Notes under the pieces: generated by a model
Databases searched by the model: none
What the model saw: only the letters and a program-made list of their open reading frames with translations
What the model was told of the DNA's origin: nothing
Shown here: positions 44,695-53,246 of the stretch, in pieces
How the letters are laid out: every line of letters starts with the position of its first letter
Numbering within the stretch: the stretch's first letter is position 1
Made by a program: the position numbers and the translations under genes
Origin: Lachnospiraceae bacterium
Lineage (GTDB): Bacteria; Bacillota; Clostridia; Lachnospirales; Lachnospiraceae
Length of the DNA stretch: 64,000 bases
Direction: 5' to 3'
Assembly (NCBI GenBank): GCA_014804485.1
Contig: JAAUZT010000013.1
Location: 35,092 to 99,091, forward strand

Positions 44695-45585
44695 TTATCT
44701 GGAAAGCAACTCACTAATTCTATCCAGATCATCGTGATTGTAGAATTCTATCTCTATCTTTCCTGTTCCGTTTCCTTTAGAAGAAATCTCTACCTTGGTT
44801 CCGAGTGCCTGCTTTAATTTTTCAGCCAAATCCTGATAAATGATTTCCAGGCTCTTATCTTCTGAAGTTTCTTTCTTAGGTTTTTCCGGCTTGTTCAGAT
44901 TCTTAACAAGCTTCTCCACATCACGCACACTCAGCTTCTCATCAAATATTTTCTGTGCAATCGTGTACTGCTGTTCCGGATCTTCAATCGTAATCAACGC
45001 TCTTGCATGACCTGTGGAAAGCATATCATCTATGATCATCTGCTGCACTTCATCACATAATTTCAGAAGTCTCATGGAATTCGTAACAGCAGTTCTGCTC
45101 TTAGACACCCTCTCCGCAACTTCATCCTGTTTCAGATTAAATTCTGTCAGAAGCCTCTTATAAGCCTGTGCTTCTTCAATAGGATTTAAATCTTCTCTCT
45201 GGATATTCTCAATCAACGAAATCTCTACGATCTCCTGCTCGGTATAATCACGGATGATAACCGGAACTTCTTTTAATCCCGCCAGCTTGGCCGCGCGCCA
45301 GCGGCGCTCACCGGCTATAATCTCGTAATAAGTCTTTCTGTCCTGAACCAGGATAGGTTGTAAAAGTCCGAACTGCTTGATAGAATCCGCTAATTCCTGT
45401 AATGCATCTTCATCAAAATTTTTTCTGGGCTGTTCCCTGTTAGGCTCAACCTGTGTGATTTTAACAATTGTCTCTGAACCCTTATCGTTTGCCTGATCTG
45501 CAGATGTCTTTGATGGAGCTGTATTTACATTACCTGAAGGAATGATAGCATCCAATCCTTTTCCTAAACCTCTTTTTGCTGCCAT
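44695..45585 (-). CDS. parB: Chromosome partitioning protein ParB
   Basis: The 296-residue CTPase/DNA-binding clamp has the N-terminal signature RGLGKGLDAIIP. The CTP-binding motif is GERRWRAAK, with NPIEEAQAYKRLL beside it, and the central helix-turn-helix is KQDEVAERVSKSRTAVTNSM. The C-terminal dimer domain includes GTGKIEIEFYNHDDLDRI. It loads at parS, spreads and recruits SMC. The ribosome site AAAGGG lies at the end of parA, 3 bp upstream, so the two are coupled. Confidence 0.97.
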   Translation of the reverse strand: MAAKRGLGKGLDAIIPSGNVNTAPSKTSADQANDKGSETIVKITQVEPNREQPRKNFDEDALQELADSIKQFGLLQPILVQDRKTYYEIIAGERRWRAAKLAGLKEVPVIIRDYTEQEIVEISLIENIQREDLNPIEEAQAYKRLLTEFNLKQDEVAERVSKSRTAVTNSMRLLKLCDEVQQMIIDDMLSTGHARALITIEDPEQQYTIAQKIFDEKLSVRDVEKLVKNLNKPEKPKKETSEDKSLEIIYQDLAEKLKQALGTKVEISSKGNGTGKIEIEFYNHDDLDRISELLSR

Positions 45586-45588
45586 ATC

Positions 45589-46356
45589 TTATACACCCTT
45601 TCTGTTTATCACTTCATCCGCAAGTAACATATATGCCTCTGCACCTGCAGACTTCGGATCATATGTACTGATCGGCATTCCGTAACTGGGTGCTTCCGCT
45701 AATCTGATATTTCTGGGTATTACAGTATTATATACATTCTGTTTAAAATGGTTTTTAACATTTTCCACTACCTGCATGGAGAGATTCGTTCTGGAATCAT
45801 ACATTGTAAAAACAACGCCTTCCATATCCAGATCTGGGTTTAATCTCTCTTTCACAAGATTAACGGTATGGATCAACTGGCTTAAACCTTCTAATGCATA
45901 ATACTCACATTGAATCGGGACAAGCACTGAATCAGCCGTAGTCATGGAATTGATTGTAAGCAGATTCAAAGACGGCGGACAATCTATAATAATAAAATCA
46001 TACTTGTCCTTAATCCAGTCTACTTCATTTTTTAATATGTATTCTTTCTTATCAACTCCGATCAACTCAATCTCAGCCGCTGCCAGATTAACGTTAGACG
46101 GAATAACTGACACATTCGGAATGACATCACTTAAAATACATTCATTGATGGAACATTCTCCTAAGATCAGTTCATAAATAGTATTTTCCAAATCATTCTT
46201 CTCCACGCCAAATCCGCTGGTCGTATTGCCCTGTGGGTCTGTGTCAATTACTAATACTTTCTTTCCTTTCTCCGCAAGTGATGCGGATAAGTTAATGGAA
46301 GTGGTTGTTTTCCCGACTCCTCCTTTTTGATTTGCAATCGCAATCGTTCTTCCCAT
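45589..46356 (-). CDS. parA: Chromosome partitioning ATPase ParA (Soj)
   Basis: The ATG at 46356 (MGRTIAIANQ) gives 255 residues; the upstream frame adds only basic residues. The deviant Walker A is KGGVGKTTT, with Walker A' IDTDPQGN and Walker B FIIIDCPPSL. ParA binds DNA non-specifically as an ATP dimer, is stimulated by ParB and in Bacillus also controls DnaA. The parS sites lie just upstream. Confidence 0.97.
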   Translation of the reverse strand: MGRTIAIANQKGGVGKTTTSINLSASLAEKGKKVLVIDTDPQGNTTSGFGVEKNDLENTIYELILGECSINECILSDVIPNVSVIPSNVNLAAAEIELIGVDKKEYILKNEVDWIKDKYDFIIIDCPPSLNLLTINSMTTADSVLVPIQCEYYALEGLSQLIHTVNLVKERLNPDLDMEGVVFTMYDSRTNLSMQVVENVKNHFKQNVYNTVIPRNIRLAEAPSYGMPISTYDPKSAGAEAYMLLADEVINRKGV

Positions 46357-46476
46357 ACTTGTTTTTCCTCTGCCTTTCGTTTTGTATTTCGACAAAACGT
46401 TTCTCTCCGAAATCCTTTCTATTTTTCTGTCCGCTTACGATTATATCACTAATTGAAAGGATAATCTATAGGAATT

Positions 46477-46492
46477 TGTTCCACGTGGGAAT
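46477..46492. other. Degenerate parS-like site near the parA promoter
   Basis: TGTTCCACGTGGGAAT keeps the CACGTG core of parS but differs from TGTTTCACGTGAAACA at several positions. It lies 120 bp upstream of parA and could be a weak ParB site or a parA operator. Confidence 0.4.
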
Positions 46493-46554
46493 TTGAAAAG
46501 AATAAAATATATTGCGTCACCGTTTGTGGATGATAAGATGTGGCTAATCCGGAC

Positions 46555-46730
46555 GCGCCAGGCAATATGCAGTTATCCTAAGGACGCGCTTTCGCTCGGT
46601 TCCAAACGCAACGGTACTAAGCTCGTGAGTTGCAAAGCAACTCATAACCTCGCTAAGTGCCGGCAGTTTAAAACCGAAGGATTTAAACATATCCAAACGG
46701 TCCTTATGACAACTGCATACTGCCCGGCGC
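46555..46730. repeat. 176-bp nested imperfect palindrome next to parS
   Basis: The outer arms 46555-46585 and 46700-46730 are 31-bp inverted repeats matching at 27 positions. Near the centre is a perfect hairpin GAGTTGC-AAA-GCAACTC (46627-46643), extended by AAGCTCGT and ACCTCGCTAA flanks that also partly pair. Both strands have short open frames across it that look like by-products of the symmetry. It could be a dispersed non-autonomous repeat, a structured RNA or a cruciform. Confidence 0.7.
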
Positions 46731-46825
46731 TGGATATCAAATAGATGAATTTTAAATGTTTCACGCTCAAAATATGTCACAAAAAAATGTTTCACGGAAT
46801 TGGTTCACAATATCTTGGGTTAATT

Positions 46826-46841
46826 TGTTTCACGTGAAACA
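46826..46841. other. parS: parS site 1 (perfect)
   Basis: TGTTTCACGTGAAACA matches the 16-bp parS consensus exactly. Several half-site variants (TGTTTCAC at 46757, 46788 and 46913) surround it. ParB nucleates here. Confidence 0.95.
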
Positions 46842-46885
46842 TTATCTTGTGTCTATAATTCAAATATAGGTAATTATTTTTCAAA

Positions 46886-46901
46886 TGTTTCACGTGAAAC
46901 A
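46886..46901. other. parS: parS site 2 (perfect)
   Basis: A second exact TGTTTCACGTGAAACA lies 60 bp from the first, centre to centre. Confidence 0.95.
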
Positions 46902-46962
46902 TGTCCTATGTATGTTTCACATGATAAAATGTACTAATATTTATATTTAAACCTAAATAAAT

Positions 46963-47628
46963 CTATAAGTACTGTAAAACATTAAGTGGACTTTCAACAT
47001 TTATAAAATTTTTCTTTCGTCCGGTTGGTTGCAAAGTCCCTTCTTTTAAATACCAGACAGCTTGAATTGCCTTCATTCCTAATTTCTGAGCAGTTTCCAA
47101 TTCACAACTTCCGCCATCTCCAACATATATACACTCTTCTGCTTTTACAGAAAGAGCTTTCATACATCTGTGAAAAATCTCCTCATCAGGTTTACAAACA
47201 CCTTGTTCAGAAGATAAAAATATAGCATCGAAATATGGAAACAATAAACTTTCACGGATTACAATTTCTTCTTCGTAAAAAGTATTGCTGATCAGTCCAA
47301 TCAATATTTTCTTATTCTTTAATTCTGTAAGCATTGGAATAATCTCAGAATGTAGATGTCTAAAAGCTTCTTTCTTCGAATCGATCCACTTTTGCTTGAC
47401 ATGCTCAATAAGATTTTCAGAATAGCAACGATAATTTTGAAGAATATTTTCCATAACATCTTCAAATTTCATCTTGCCAACAGAACGATCATATTTTGTT
47501 GGCTGCCACATTGAAAGAAATTCTTCTACGGGAATCCCTACATCTTTTGCAATCTCGCTGCCAAAATATATGGGACTTTCATATAAAGTAATTAATGTCT
47601 CAAACATATCGAAGATCACAGCACGCAT
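46963..47628 (-). CDS. HAD-superfamily hydrolase
   Basis: The 221-residue protein has the HAD fold: motif I VIFDMFETL, motif II LIGLISNTF, motif III lysine in QGVCKPDEEIF, and motif IV YVGDGGSCELETA. The usual DxD of phosphatases is D-M-F here, so the second Asp (general acid) is replaced by Phe. That resembles haloacid-dehalogenase-like members with an aromatic residue at this position. Substrate is unknown. It is downstream of a two-component pair on the same strand, 11 bp after the regulator gene, and probably shares its transcript. Confidence 0.88.
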   Translation of the reverse strand: MRAVIFDMFETLITLYESPIYFGSEIAKDVGIPVEEFLSMWQPTKYDRSVGKMKFEDVMENILQNYRCYSENLIEHVKQKWIDSKKEAFRHLHSEIIPMLTELKNKKILIGLISNTFYEEEIVIRESLLFPYFDAIFLSSEQGVCKPDEEIFHRCMKALSVKAEECIYVGDGGSCELETAQKLGMKAIQAVWYLKEGTLQPTGRKKNFINVESPLNVLQYL

Positions 47629-47639
47629 AATAATTTCTC

Positions 47640-48284
47640 CTAAAAAAGTTTAATAATATTATTTTTAATTGCAAAGACCGCCGCCTGTGTACGATCAGAA
47701 ACATCTATCTTCTTAAAGATATTAGAAATATGATTTTTAACCGTCCTCTCACTAATATTTAAATTAGTCGCAATCTCTTTGTTAAACATTCCATTGGCAA
47801 CCTGAATCAATACTTCTAATTCTCTTCCAGTTAAGGAATCAATTTTATCTTTATCAATATCTCTATTTGCAAGCCGGTTATTCAATGCCGGAATTAAACT
47901 TGCCTGAATATAATTTTCACCGGCCATCACTGCACTGATCGCCCGCTTTAATTCTGCCGACTCAGAATCCTTCAATATATATCCATCCACTCCAATATCA
48001 ACTGCTCTTAATAAATATTCCAATTCATTATGGACAGTTAAAATCAAAACTTTAATTTCATATTTTCTCTTTTTTATTTCCTCCAGTACTTCCAATCCAT
48101 TTTTTTCAGGCATATTAATATCAAGAAGCAAAACATCAGGTAGTATGTCCTGTAATTTAGCAAGGCATTCTTCACCATTAGATGCCTCGGAAATTATCTC
48201 CATATTTCCGTCAAATTCCAACAGCTGTTTTAGACCTTCTCTTATTAAATTGTGATCGTCAGTAATCATAATTTTTGTTTTCAT
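47640..48284 (-). CDS. NarL/LuxR-family response regulator (DegU-like)
   Basis: The start at MKTKIMITDD (48284, GGAGA 5 bp upstream) gives 214 residues. The receiver domain has D-D at its start (ITDDH), phospho-acceptor Asp in DVLLLDINMPEKNG and the conserved Lys in GYILKDSES. The C-terminal LuxR helix-turn-helix is LTGRELEVLIQVANGMFNKE followed by ISERTVKNHISNIFKKI. It pairs with the soluble DegS-like kinase gene upstream. Confidence 0.95.
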   Translation of the reverse strand: MKTKIMITDDHNLIREGLKQLLEFDGNMEIISEASNGEECLAKLQDILPDVLLLDINMPEKNGLEVLEEIKKRKYEIKVLILTVHNELEYLLRAVDIGVDGYILKDSESAELKRAISAVMAGENYIQASLIPALNNRLANRDIDKDKIDSLTGRELEVLIQVANGMFNKEIATNLNISERTVKNHISNIFKKIDVSDRTQAAVFAIKNNIIKLF

Positions 48285-48354
48285 AATTTTCTCCATTTCT
48301 GTGCTGCTATCTGCGCATAATGAATTTGTGGCAAACGGTGTGCCGACACAAACA

Positions 48355-49347
48355 TTACACTACACAATCATTTACTTTCGGAATTTCTATTTCTATAGAA
48401 GTACCGTCCTGTGTATCAATATTAATCTTTCCGCCTAGAAAATATACTCTTTCTTTTATTACAGATAATCCAAAATGTTTTTCTTTCTTCGCAGCCTCAT
48501 TTATATCAAATCCGGTTCCATTATCCTGAACAACAATTTTGTAAAACCGATCACACTCTTTCAATCTCACGATGATTTCGTTTCCGCCGGAATGTTTCAA
48601 TGAATTCTGAACACATTCCTGAATAATACGATAGATGGAAAGAAAAATAATTTGTGTAGCGGAGGTAGATTGTGACATATTAATATCATCTATATCCTCC
48701 ACGATATGAAACTGCTTTTCCTGGTTTAAAAGAAGAAGCATTTTTTCTATTGTTTCTTTCATCCCAAGATCATCAATAGACATTGGGCGCAAATCAAATA
48801 TACTGTTTCGAATTTCTTCAATAACTTTACGAATTCCTTTTCCCACTGTAGCAAGTTCCAACTTAGCCTTTACAGGGTCCTTATCTATATAAAGAGAACT
48901 CAATTCAACCTTATGGACAAGATGAGTCAAATTCTGTAACGAAGTATCATGCAAATCTCTTGCGATTCTTTGACGTTCTTTCTCTTGGGCGTCTAAAATA
49001 GAAAGTTGTTTCACGTGAAGCATAAAAGATTTTTCAGCCAGAACTTTTTCTAATTGTTCAATCCTATTATTTTCCAAATGAATCTGCTTTTCTATTTCAT
49101 CACATTCCGAAACAAGTTTTTCACGCTTCTGTTTGTTTTGTTCTATAACATCCGCATATACATTCTCGACTTTTCTCGCCAGAAATACTTTCAGGTCACT
49201 TTCTTCTTTATTTAAAAGACCATTCAAATAAGTATCTATCGAATCAATTTCGATTTTCTTTTCATTCAGTTCAGACAAGTGTGATGTCTGTTCCATTTTC
49301 AAATCATCATATATTTCTTGAATAATTTCATAATCTGCATGATTCAT
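48355..49347 (-). CDS. Soluble DegS-like sensor histidine kinase
   Basis: The start MNHADYEIIQ at 49347 (GGAG, 7 bp) gives 330 residues. No membrane helix is present. The N-terminal 140 residues are a long coiled coil (KQKREKLVSECDEIEKQIHL). The HisKA_3 motif is RQRIARDLHDTSLQNLTHLV, with the phospho-accepting His before Asp. The ATPase has an N box (ECVQNSLKHSGG) and a G box (DNGTGFD, HFGLSVIKERV). The architecture matches DegS, a cytoplasmic kinase. A parS-like site lies in the coding sequence. Confidence 0.93.
   Translation of the reverse strand: MNHADYEIIQEIYDDLKMEQTSHLSELNEKKIEIDSIDTYLNGLLNKEESDLKVFLARKVENVYADVIEQNKQKREKLVSECDEIEKQIHLENNRIEQLEKVLAEKSFMLHVKQLSILDAQEKERQRIARDLHDTSLQNLTHLVHKVELSSLYIDKDPVKAKLELATVGKGIRKVIEEIRNSIFDLRPMSIDDLGMKETIEKMLLLLNQEKQFHIVEDIDDINMSQSTSATQIIFLSIYRIIQECVQNSLKHSGGNEIIVRLKECDRFYKIVVQDNGTGFDINEAAKKEKHFGLSVIKERVYFLGGKINIDTQDGTSIEIEIPKVNDCVV
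49007..49022. other. parS: parS-like site inside the kinase gene
   Basis: TGTTTCACGTGAAGCA matches parS at 15 of 16 positions, about 2.1 kb from the perfect pair. Intragenic parS sites are common near bacterial origins. Confidence 0.75.
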
Positions 49348-49504
49348 ATATATTCTCCGCATAACATAAAATATTGTTATCGTTCTGATTGCGCTATACT
49401 TTTTACCTTTAATATTTTAATCATATACTAAATTGAGAAATTATAAAAGATTTTTATTATTATTCATTTGTAGGATTTGAACTATATGAAAATATAAAGT
49501 ATAA

Positions 49505-50131
49505 TAAATATGCTCCCTTTTCGGAATTGTGTATCTATAGAAAACATATTATAATTACTCTGACAAATTGATAGCGGTGAGGAAAAAGTATGGAATATAC
49601 TTTTAGAAAATGTAATGAGACAGATTTTAATTTTATATATGAGTTAAAAGAGAAGTGCTTTAAATGGTATATAGAAAAAATATATGGTTGGAATGAACAA
49701 ATGCAGATTGAATTAACACAAAAAGAAATAGATGAACACCTTGCTGATATGAACATCATTCAGTACAAAGGTGGAGATATTGGTCTATTTACTTTCTATT
49801 ACGATGATATTGGTGATGCGTGTGTTGGCATGTTTGCGATATTGCCTGAGTATCAAGGAAAAGGAATAGGAACACAAATTCTTATAAATACTCTGGAAGA
49901 GAATAAAAATGTAAGAATTTATTTAAAAACATATAAAGAAAATCCTGCGAGACATCTTTATCAAAGAGTAGGATTTAAGAAATATGATGAGACAAAAACC
50001 CATTGGTTAATGGAGCGATAACCTCTGTTTTTTGGGCGGTTACCCAAAGTGTTAAAAATAAAGAAAAAGATAAGTATTCAGTGGATTTTGAAAAAATAAT
50101 GAAAACACTTTTCCGAAAAGGGAGTAAATAT
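49505..50131. mobile_element. Putative small mobile unit: acetyltransferase gene between inverted repeats
   Basis: CTCCCTTTTCGGAA (49513-49526) and TTCCGAAAAGGGAG (50111-50124) are perfect 14-bp inverted repeats, with GTGT also matching two bases further in. TAAATAT occurs directly outside both ends (49505-49511, one G before the repeat; 50125-50131), like a 7-bp target duplication. Inside is one acetyltransferase gene with its own TTGTGT-17-TATAAT promoter (49527-49555). There is no transposase, so it would be a non-autonomous element. Mobility is inference. Confidence 0.5.
49590..50021 (+). CDS. GNAT-family N-acetyltransferase in the inverted-repeat unit
   Basis: The 143-residue protein starts 7 bp after GAGG. 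The GNAT core is clear: YTFRKCNETDFNFIYELKEK, then GDACVGMFAILPEYQGKGIG with the acetyl-CoA loop Q-G-K-G-I-G, and NPARHLYQRVGFKKYDETKT. It is markedly richer in A/T and in AGA/ATA codons than the housekeeping genes nearby, which suits recent acquisition. A TTTGGG/CCCAAA hairpin follows the stop but has no T tract. Substrate is unknown. Confidence 0.88.
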   Translation: MEYTFRKCNETDFNFIYELKEKCFKWYIEKIYGWNEQMQIELTQKEIDEHLADMNIIQYKGGDIGLFTFYYDDIGDACVGMFAILPEYQGKGIGTQILINTLEENKNVRIYLKTYKENPARHLYQRVGFKKYDETKTHWLMER

Positions 50132-50264
50132 ATTAGACAATCGGTATAATTCACATATTATTGATAGGAGTTTCTAACAATCAATCTGATAAATATAGGT
50201 GAATCAATGCAGATGCCTATTCAACAGCGTATGAAAAGATTGAAATTACTTTGGAGGATAATTC

Positions 50265-51215
50265 ATGAATAAAAAACTGACCACGGCACTATTATTATCA
50301 ACCTTCTCTGTCACAACAATTCATGTCATTAATCGGGTCCATACTTCCTTATGCACTGTTAAAAACTTATTGGCAAATTCTGAAAATCATTATTACGAAT
50401 GGCGTTTCGGAAAAATCAGATATCAGAAAAAAGGCAGCGGAGCTCCTCTTCTTCTAGTTCATGATCTCACAGTAGGAAGTTCTAATTATGAATACCACAG
50501 ACTGATCAATAATCTCACCGAGGAACATGAAATATATTCCATAGACTTGCTGGGATACGGTCTGTCTGACAAACCTGCCATAACATATACCAACAATCTG
50601 TACGAACAGTTAATCAACGATTTTATTAAAAATGTGATCAAAAGAAAAACCTCCGTTGTTGTAACCGGCGAGTCTGTTCCGTTTGTTATGATGGCATGCC
50701 ATAACAATCCGGATATCGTAAATAAATTAATCTGCATTAATCCGCAGAATCTTTATCTGCAGAATCAGATTCCATCCAAACAGACGAAACTGATGAAACT
50801 GTTTTTGGAAAGTCCGATCCTCGGTACATTTACATATCATGTACTTACCAATAGACACAGTATGGAGAAAATATTCAGAACAGAGTATTTCTGTCATTCA
50901 GATGAAATCAAAGAAAAATATATTTACAACTATCTGGAAGCAGCATATACCGGTAATTACTATTCCAAGTATGCCTTCGCAAGTTATGTCGGAAAATATA
51001 TGAATATGAATATTCTTCATGAACTGAAGGAAATTAATAACAGTATCTTAATGATCGGCGGTGAAAAAGAAAAGGATATTAAAACTACTATTGAAAACTA
51101 TAAATATTATAATGCGGCAATCGAAGATGTATATATTCCAGACACGAAACATCTTCCACAGCTAGAAGCTCCTGATGAGGTATTGGAACAGATTAAAATA
51201 TTTTTACTTTTGTAA
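50265..51215 (+). CDS. Alpha/beta-hydrolase with N-terminal membrane segment
   Basis: The 316-residue protein starts behind TTGGAGG. Residues 5-25 are hydrophobic (LTTALLLSTFSVTTIHVINR), an anchor or signal. The hydrolase fold has KGSGAPLLLVHDLTVGSSNY (oxyanion loop), IYSIDLLGYGLSDKP, the nucleophile elbow GESVP with the catalytic Ser, and the catalytic His in DTKHLPQLEAP. Substrate is unknown; esterases and lipases of this fold are varied. The gene is transcribed away from the acetyltransferase unit and convergent with the radical SAM gene, with a shared terminator. Confidence 0.9.
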   Translation: MNKKLTTALLLSTFSVTTIHVINRVHTSLCTVKNLLANSENHYYEWRFGKIRYQKKGSGAPLLLVHDLTVGSSNYEYHRLINNLTEEHEIYSIDLLGYGLSDKPAITYTNNLYEQLINDFIKNVIKRKTSVVVTGESVPFVMMACHNNPDIVNKLICINPQNLYLQNQIPSKQTKLMKLFLESPILGTFTYHVLTNRHSMEKIFRTEYFCHSDEIKEKYIYNYLEAAYTGNYYSKYAFASYVGKYMNMNILHELKEINNSILMIGGEKEKDIKTTIENYKYYNAAIEDVYIPDTKHLPQLEAPDEVLEQIKIFLLL

Positions 51216-51322
51216 TACATAATTTATATACTACATACTTAATATATTTTTACCATTTAAATTATACTTACTCTCATGATGAACTTTGTAATATATCCAA
51301 TCATTACTTTTTACATACAAAC

Positions 51323-51371
51323 AAAAAGCCTGAATAGATAAAAAATTTTCAAAGATTCTATCTGTTCAGGC
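51323..51371 (-). terminator. Terminator of the radical SAM gene
   Basis: GCCTGAATAGATA (51328-51340) pairs with TATCTGTTCAGGC (51359-51371) with one mismatch, and the minus-strand exit is TTTTTG. It may serve the convergent hydrolase transcript too. Confidence 0.75.
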
Positions 51372-51389
51372 GTTATTATTGATAAATAT

Positions 51390-53153
51390 CTAAAAAAAAT
51401 TGTCATTTACTTTTATAACATTACAATTATTTGTCAACGGATCTCTTCTGTCATAACAGAAAATCATAAAGGAAGGCTTCACAAAAATATTCTCAAATAC
51501 TTCGACGTGCAATGCCTTCGTCAATTCTCTATAATTACATCCGGACAATTCCGGAAACATCAAATGGGCCTGCGACTCTTTATGTAATATATCATGAATA
51601 TCGTTCTTCCACCTATCCAAAGAAGGAGCAAAAGAAGGACGATTTTTCATGTGCTCACGCAAGTATAAATCATATGTAAGATATTCTTGTAAAATTGAAA
51701 TTCTTTTCTCTACGGAATCATTCTCATATTCATATTTTTCAGAAAAAATATTTTCTTTCGAAAAACAATTTCTCAGCTGTATATTCTGACTAATCAGAGC
51801 AGTTCCGAACTCCATCAGAATTTCATATTTTCTGGTGCGTGATGACTGAATACCAAACAGATCATGTTCTTCATACCATGCTGCAAGAACATCATATAAA
51901 TCATATGGCGTATTAAAATAAGAACATAAATATAGCAGCGTATTTCTAAACTGTCCGCTGTTATAATAGATTTCCAATACTTCCTCAATCAGCTTCAAAT
52001 GACAAACATCCTCATAGGAAAGCCATTTCGTTGAGAGAACTTCATAAGGCGGAAGTGATGTGTACACAAGTCCATACTCCGCAACATGAAGCTCCATGGC
52101 AGAACCTTTTAACACCTTAAGAAATCCTAATTGTAACTGTTCCGGAAAGAGTGCATATACATCATTAAATGATTTCTTAAAAATCTTCAAATCTTCATAA
52201 GGCAGTCCGGCAATCAGATCCAGATGTACGTGGATATTATTCCAAGAAGAAATTCTTCGAACAACATCGACAACTTTATCAAAATCCATCTTACGGTTAA
52301 TTTCAGAAATCGTCTGAGGGTTAGTAGACTGTACACCAATCTCAAATTGGACCGCGCCGGGACGCAGTTTTGCAAGTAATGTAAAATAGTCTTCATCCAG
52401 AAGATCGGCCGAAATCTCAAAATGAAAATTAGTAATTCCATTATCATGCTCTAATATATATTGCAGGATCGGAAGCGCATGATCTTTCTTACAATTAAAA
52501 GTACGATCCACAAACTTTACTTGTACAACATTTTGTTGTAAAAAGAAATCAACATCACGACACACATATTCCACAGAACGAAAGTCCATCGTCTTATCAA
52601 TAGACGAAAGACAATAGCTACAAGAAAAAGGACATCCACGGCTGCTTTCATAATAAACAATGCGATGTTCAAAATCCTCTATATTCTGATACCAAAAGGG
52701 AATCTCATCTAATAAAATCCGAGAAGAATTATTTCCATCAAGAACAATAGGAAGAGATTCCGAAACACCATTGACATAGGCAGACACAAGACGATTAAAA
52801 GTACCTTCTCCGTAACCGGACATGACTCCTCTGAGTTCCCACTCCTTAATCACATCAGACGCATCGTAAGAAACCTCCGGGCCGCCTGCCCAGATTTCTA
52901 CATTCGGCATGATTTTATGCAAATCGAAAATGATCTCACCAACCATATTCCGATTCCAGATATAACATGAAAAAGCGACCACATCAGGACGCTTCTTATA
53001 AATTTCACTCAAAATATAAGAAGTCTGCTGATTGATCGTAAATTCCATCACATCTACATGTGACTCATATTCACCCGCACAGGATTTTAAAGAGAAAACG
53101 GCAGGATTGGAATGTATGTATTTCGCATTAATGGCTACAAGTAAAATATTCAT
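51390..53153 (-). CDS. B12-binding-domain radical SAM protein (DUF4080-type)
   Basis: The ATG at 53153 (MNILLVAINAKYIHS) gives 587 residues; the upstream ATG at 53165 is only 1 bp from the ribosome site. An N-terminal cobalamin-binding-like domain (about 1-140, including EIWAGGPEVSYDASDVIKEW) precedes the radical SAM core. The iron-sulfur motif is SRGCPFSCSYCLSS (CxxxCxxC), and FEIGVQSTNPQTISEINRKM is also present. The C-terminal 200 residues are helical, as in DUF4080 proteins. The reaction is unknown. It lies 93 bp downstream of rsmG. Confidence 0.92.
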   Translation of the reverse strand: MNILLVAINAKYIHSNPAVFSLKSCAGEYESHVDVMEFTINQQTSYILSEIYKKRPDVVAFSCYIWNRNMVGEIIFDLHKIMPNVEIWAGGPEVSYDASDVIKEWELRGVMSGYGEGTFNRLVSAYVNGVSESLPIVLDGNNSSRILLDEIPFWYQNIEDFEHRIVYYESSRGCPFSCSYCLSSIDKTMDFRSVEYVCRDVDFFLQQNVVQVKFVDRTFNCKKDHALPILQYILEHDNGITNFHFEISADLLDEDYFTLLAKLRPGAVQFEIGVQSTNPQTISEINRKMDFDKVVDVVRRISSWNNIHVHLDLIAGLPYEDLKIFKKSFNDVYALFPEQLQLGFLKVLKGSAMELHVAEYGLVYTSLPPYEVLSTKWLSYEDVCHLKLIEEVLEIYYNSGQFRNTLLYLCSYFNTPYDLYDVLAAWYEEHDLFGIQSSRTRKYEILMEFGTALISQNIQLRNCFSKENIFSEKYEYENDSVEKRISILQEYLTYDLYLREHMKNRPSFAPSLDRWKNDIHDILHKESQAHLMFPELSGCNYRELTKALHVEVFENIFVKPSFMIFCYDRRDPLTNNCNVIKVNDNFF

Positions 53154-53203
53154 TATTGTGACCATACCTCCTTCTTATCCTCTCACATTTAACCACATCC
53201 CGC

Positions 53204-53230
53204 GGAGAATGCATGCTCTTTGCATTCTCC
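53204..53230. repeat. 10-bp perfect hairpin between rsmG and the radical SAM gene
   Basis: GGAGAATGCA pairs with TGCATTCTCC around TGCTCTT. It lies just after the rsmG stop with no T tract on either side, so it may be an attenuator, an RNA-processing site or a weak terminator. Confidence 0.55.
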
Positions 53231-53246
53231 CAGACATGACTTAGTT

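Noticed and set aside
46493-46795. Short open frames on both strands across the palindrome next to parS
   Set aside because: Both arise from the inverted-repeat symmetry and have no good ribosome sites; treated as part of the repeat.
50020-50149. Forty-codon open stretch after the acetyltransferase, ending at TAA
   Set aside because: It has no start codon with a ribosome site and crosses the right inverted repeat. It may be a gene relic, but support is too weak.
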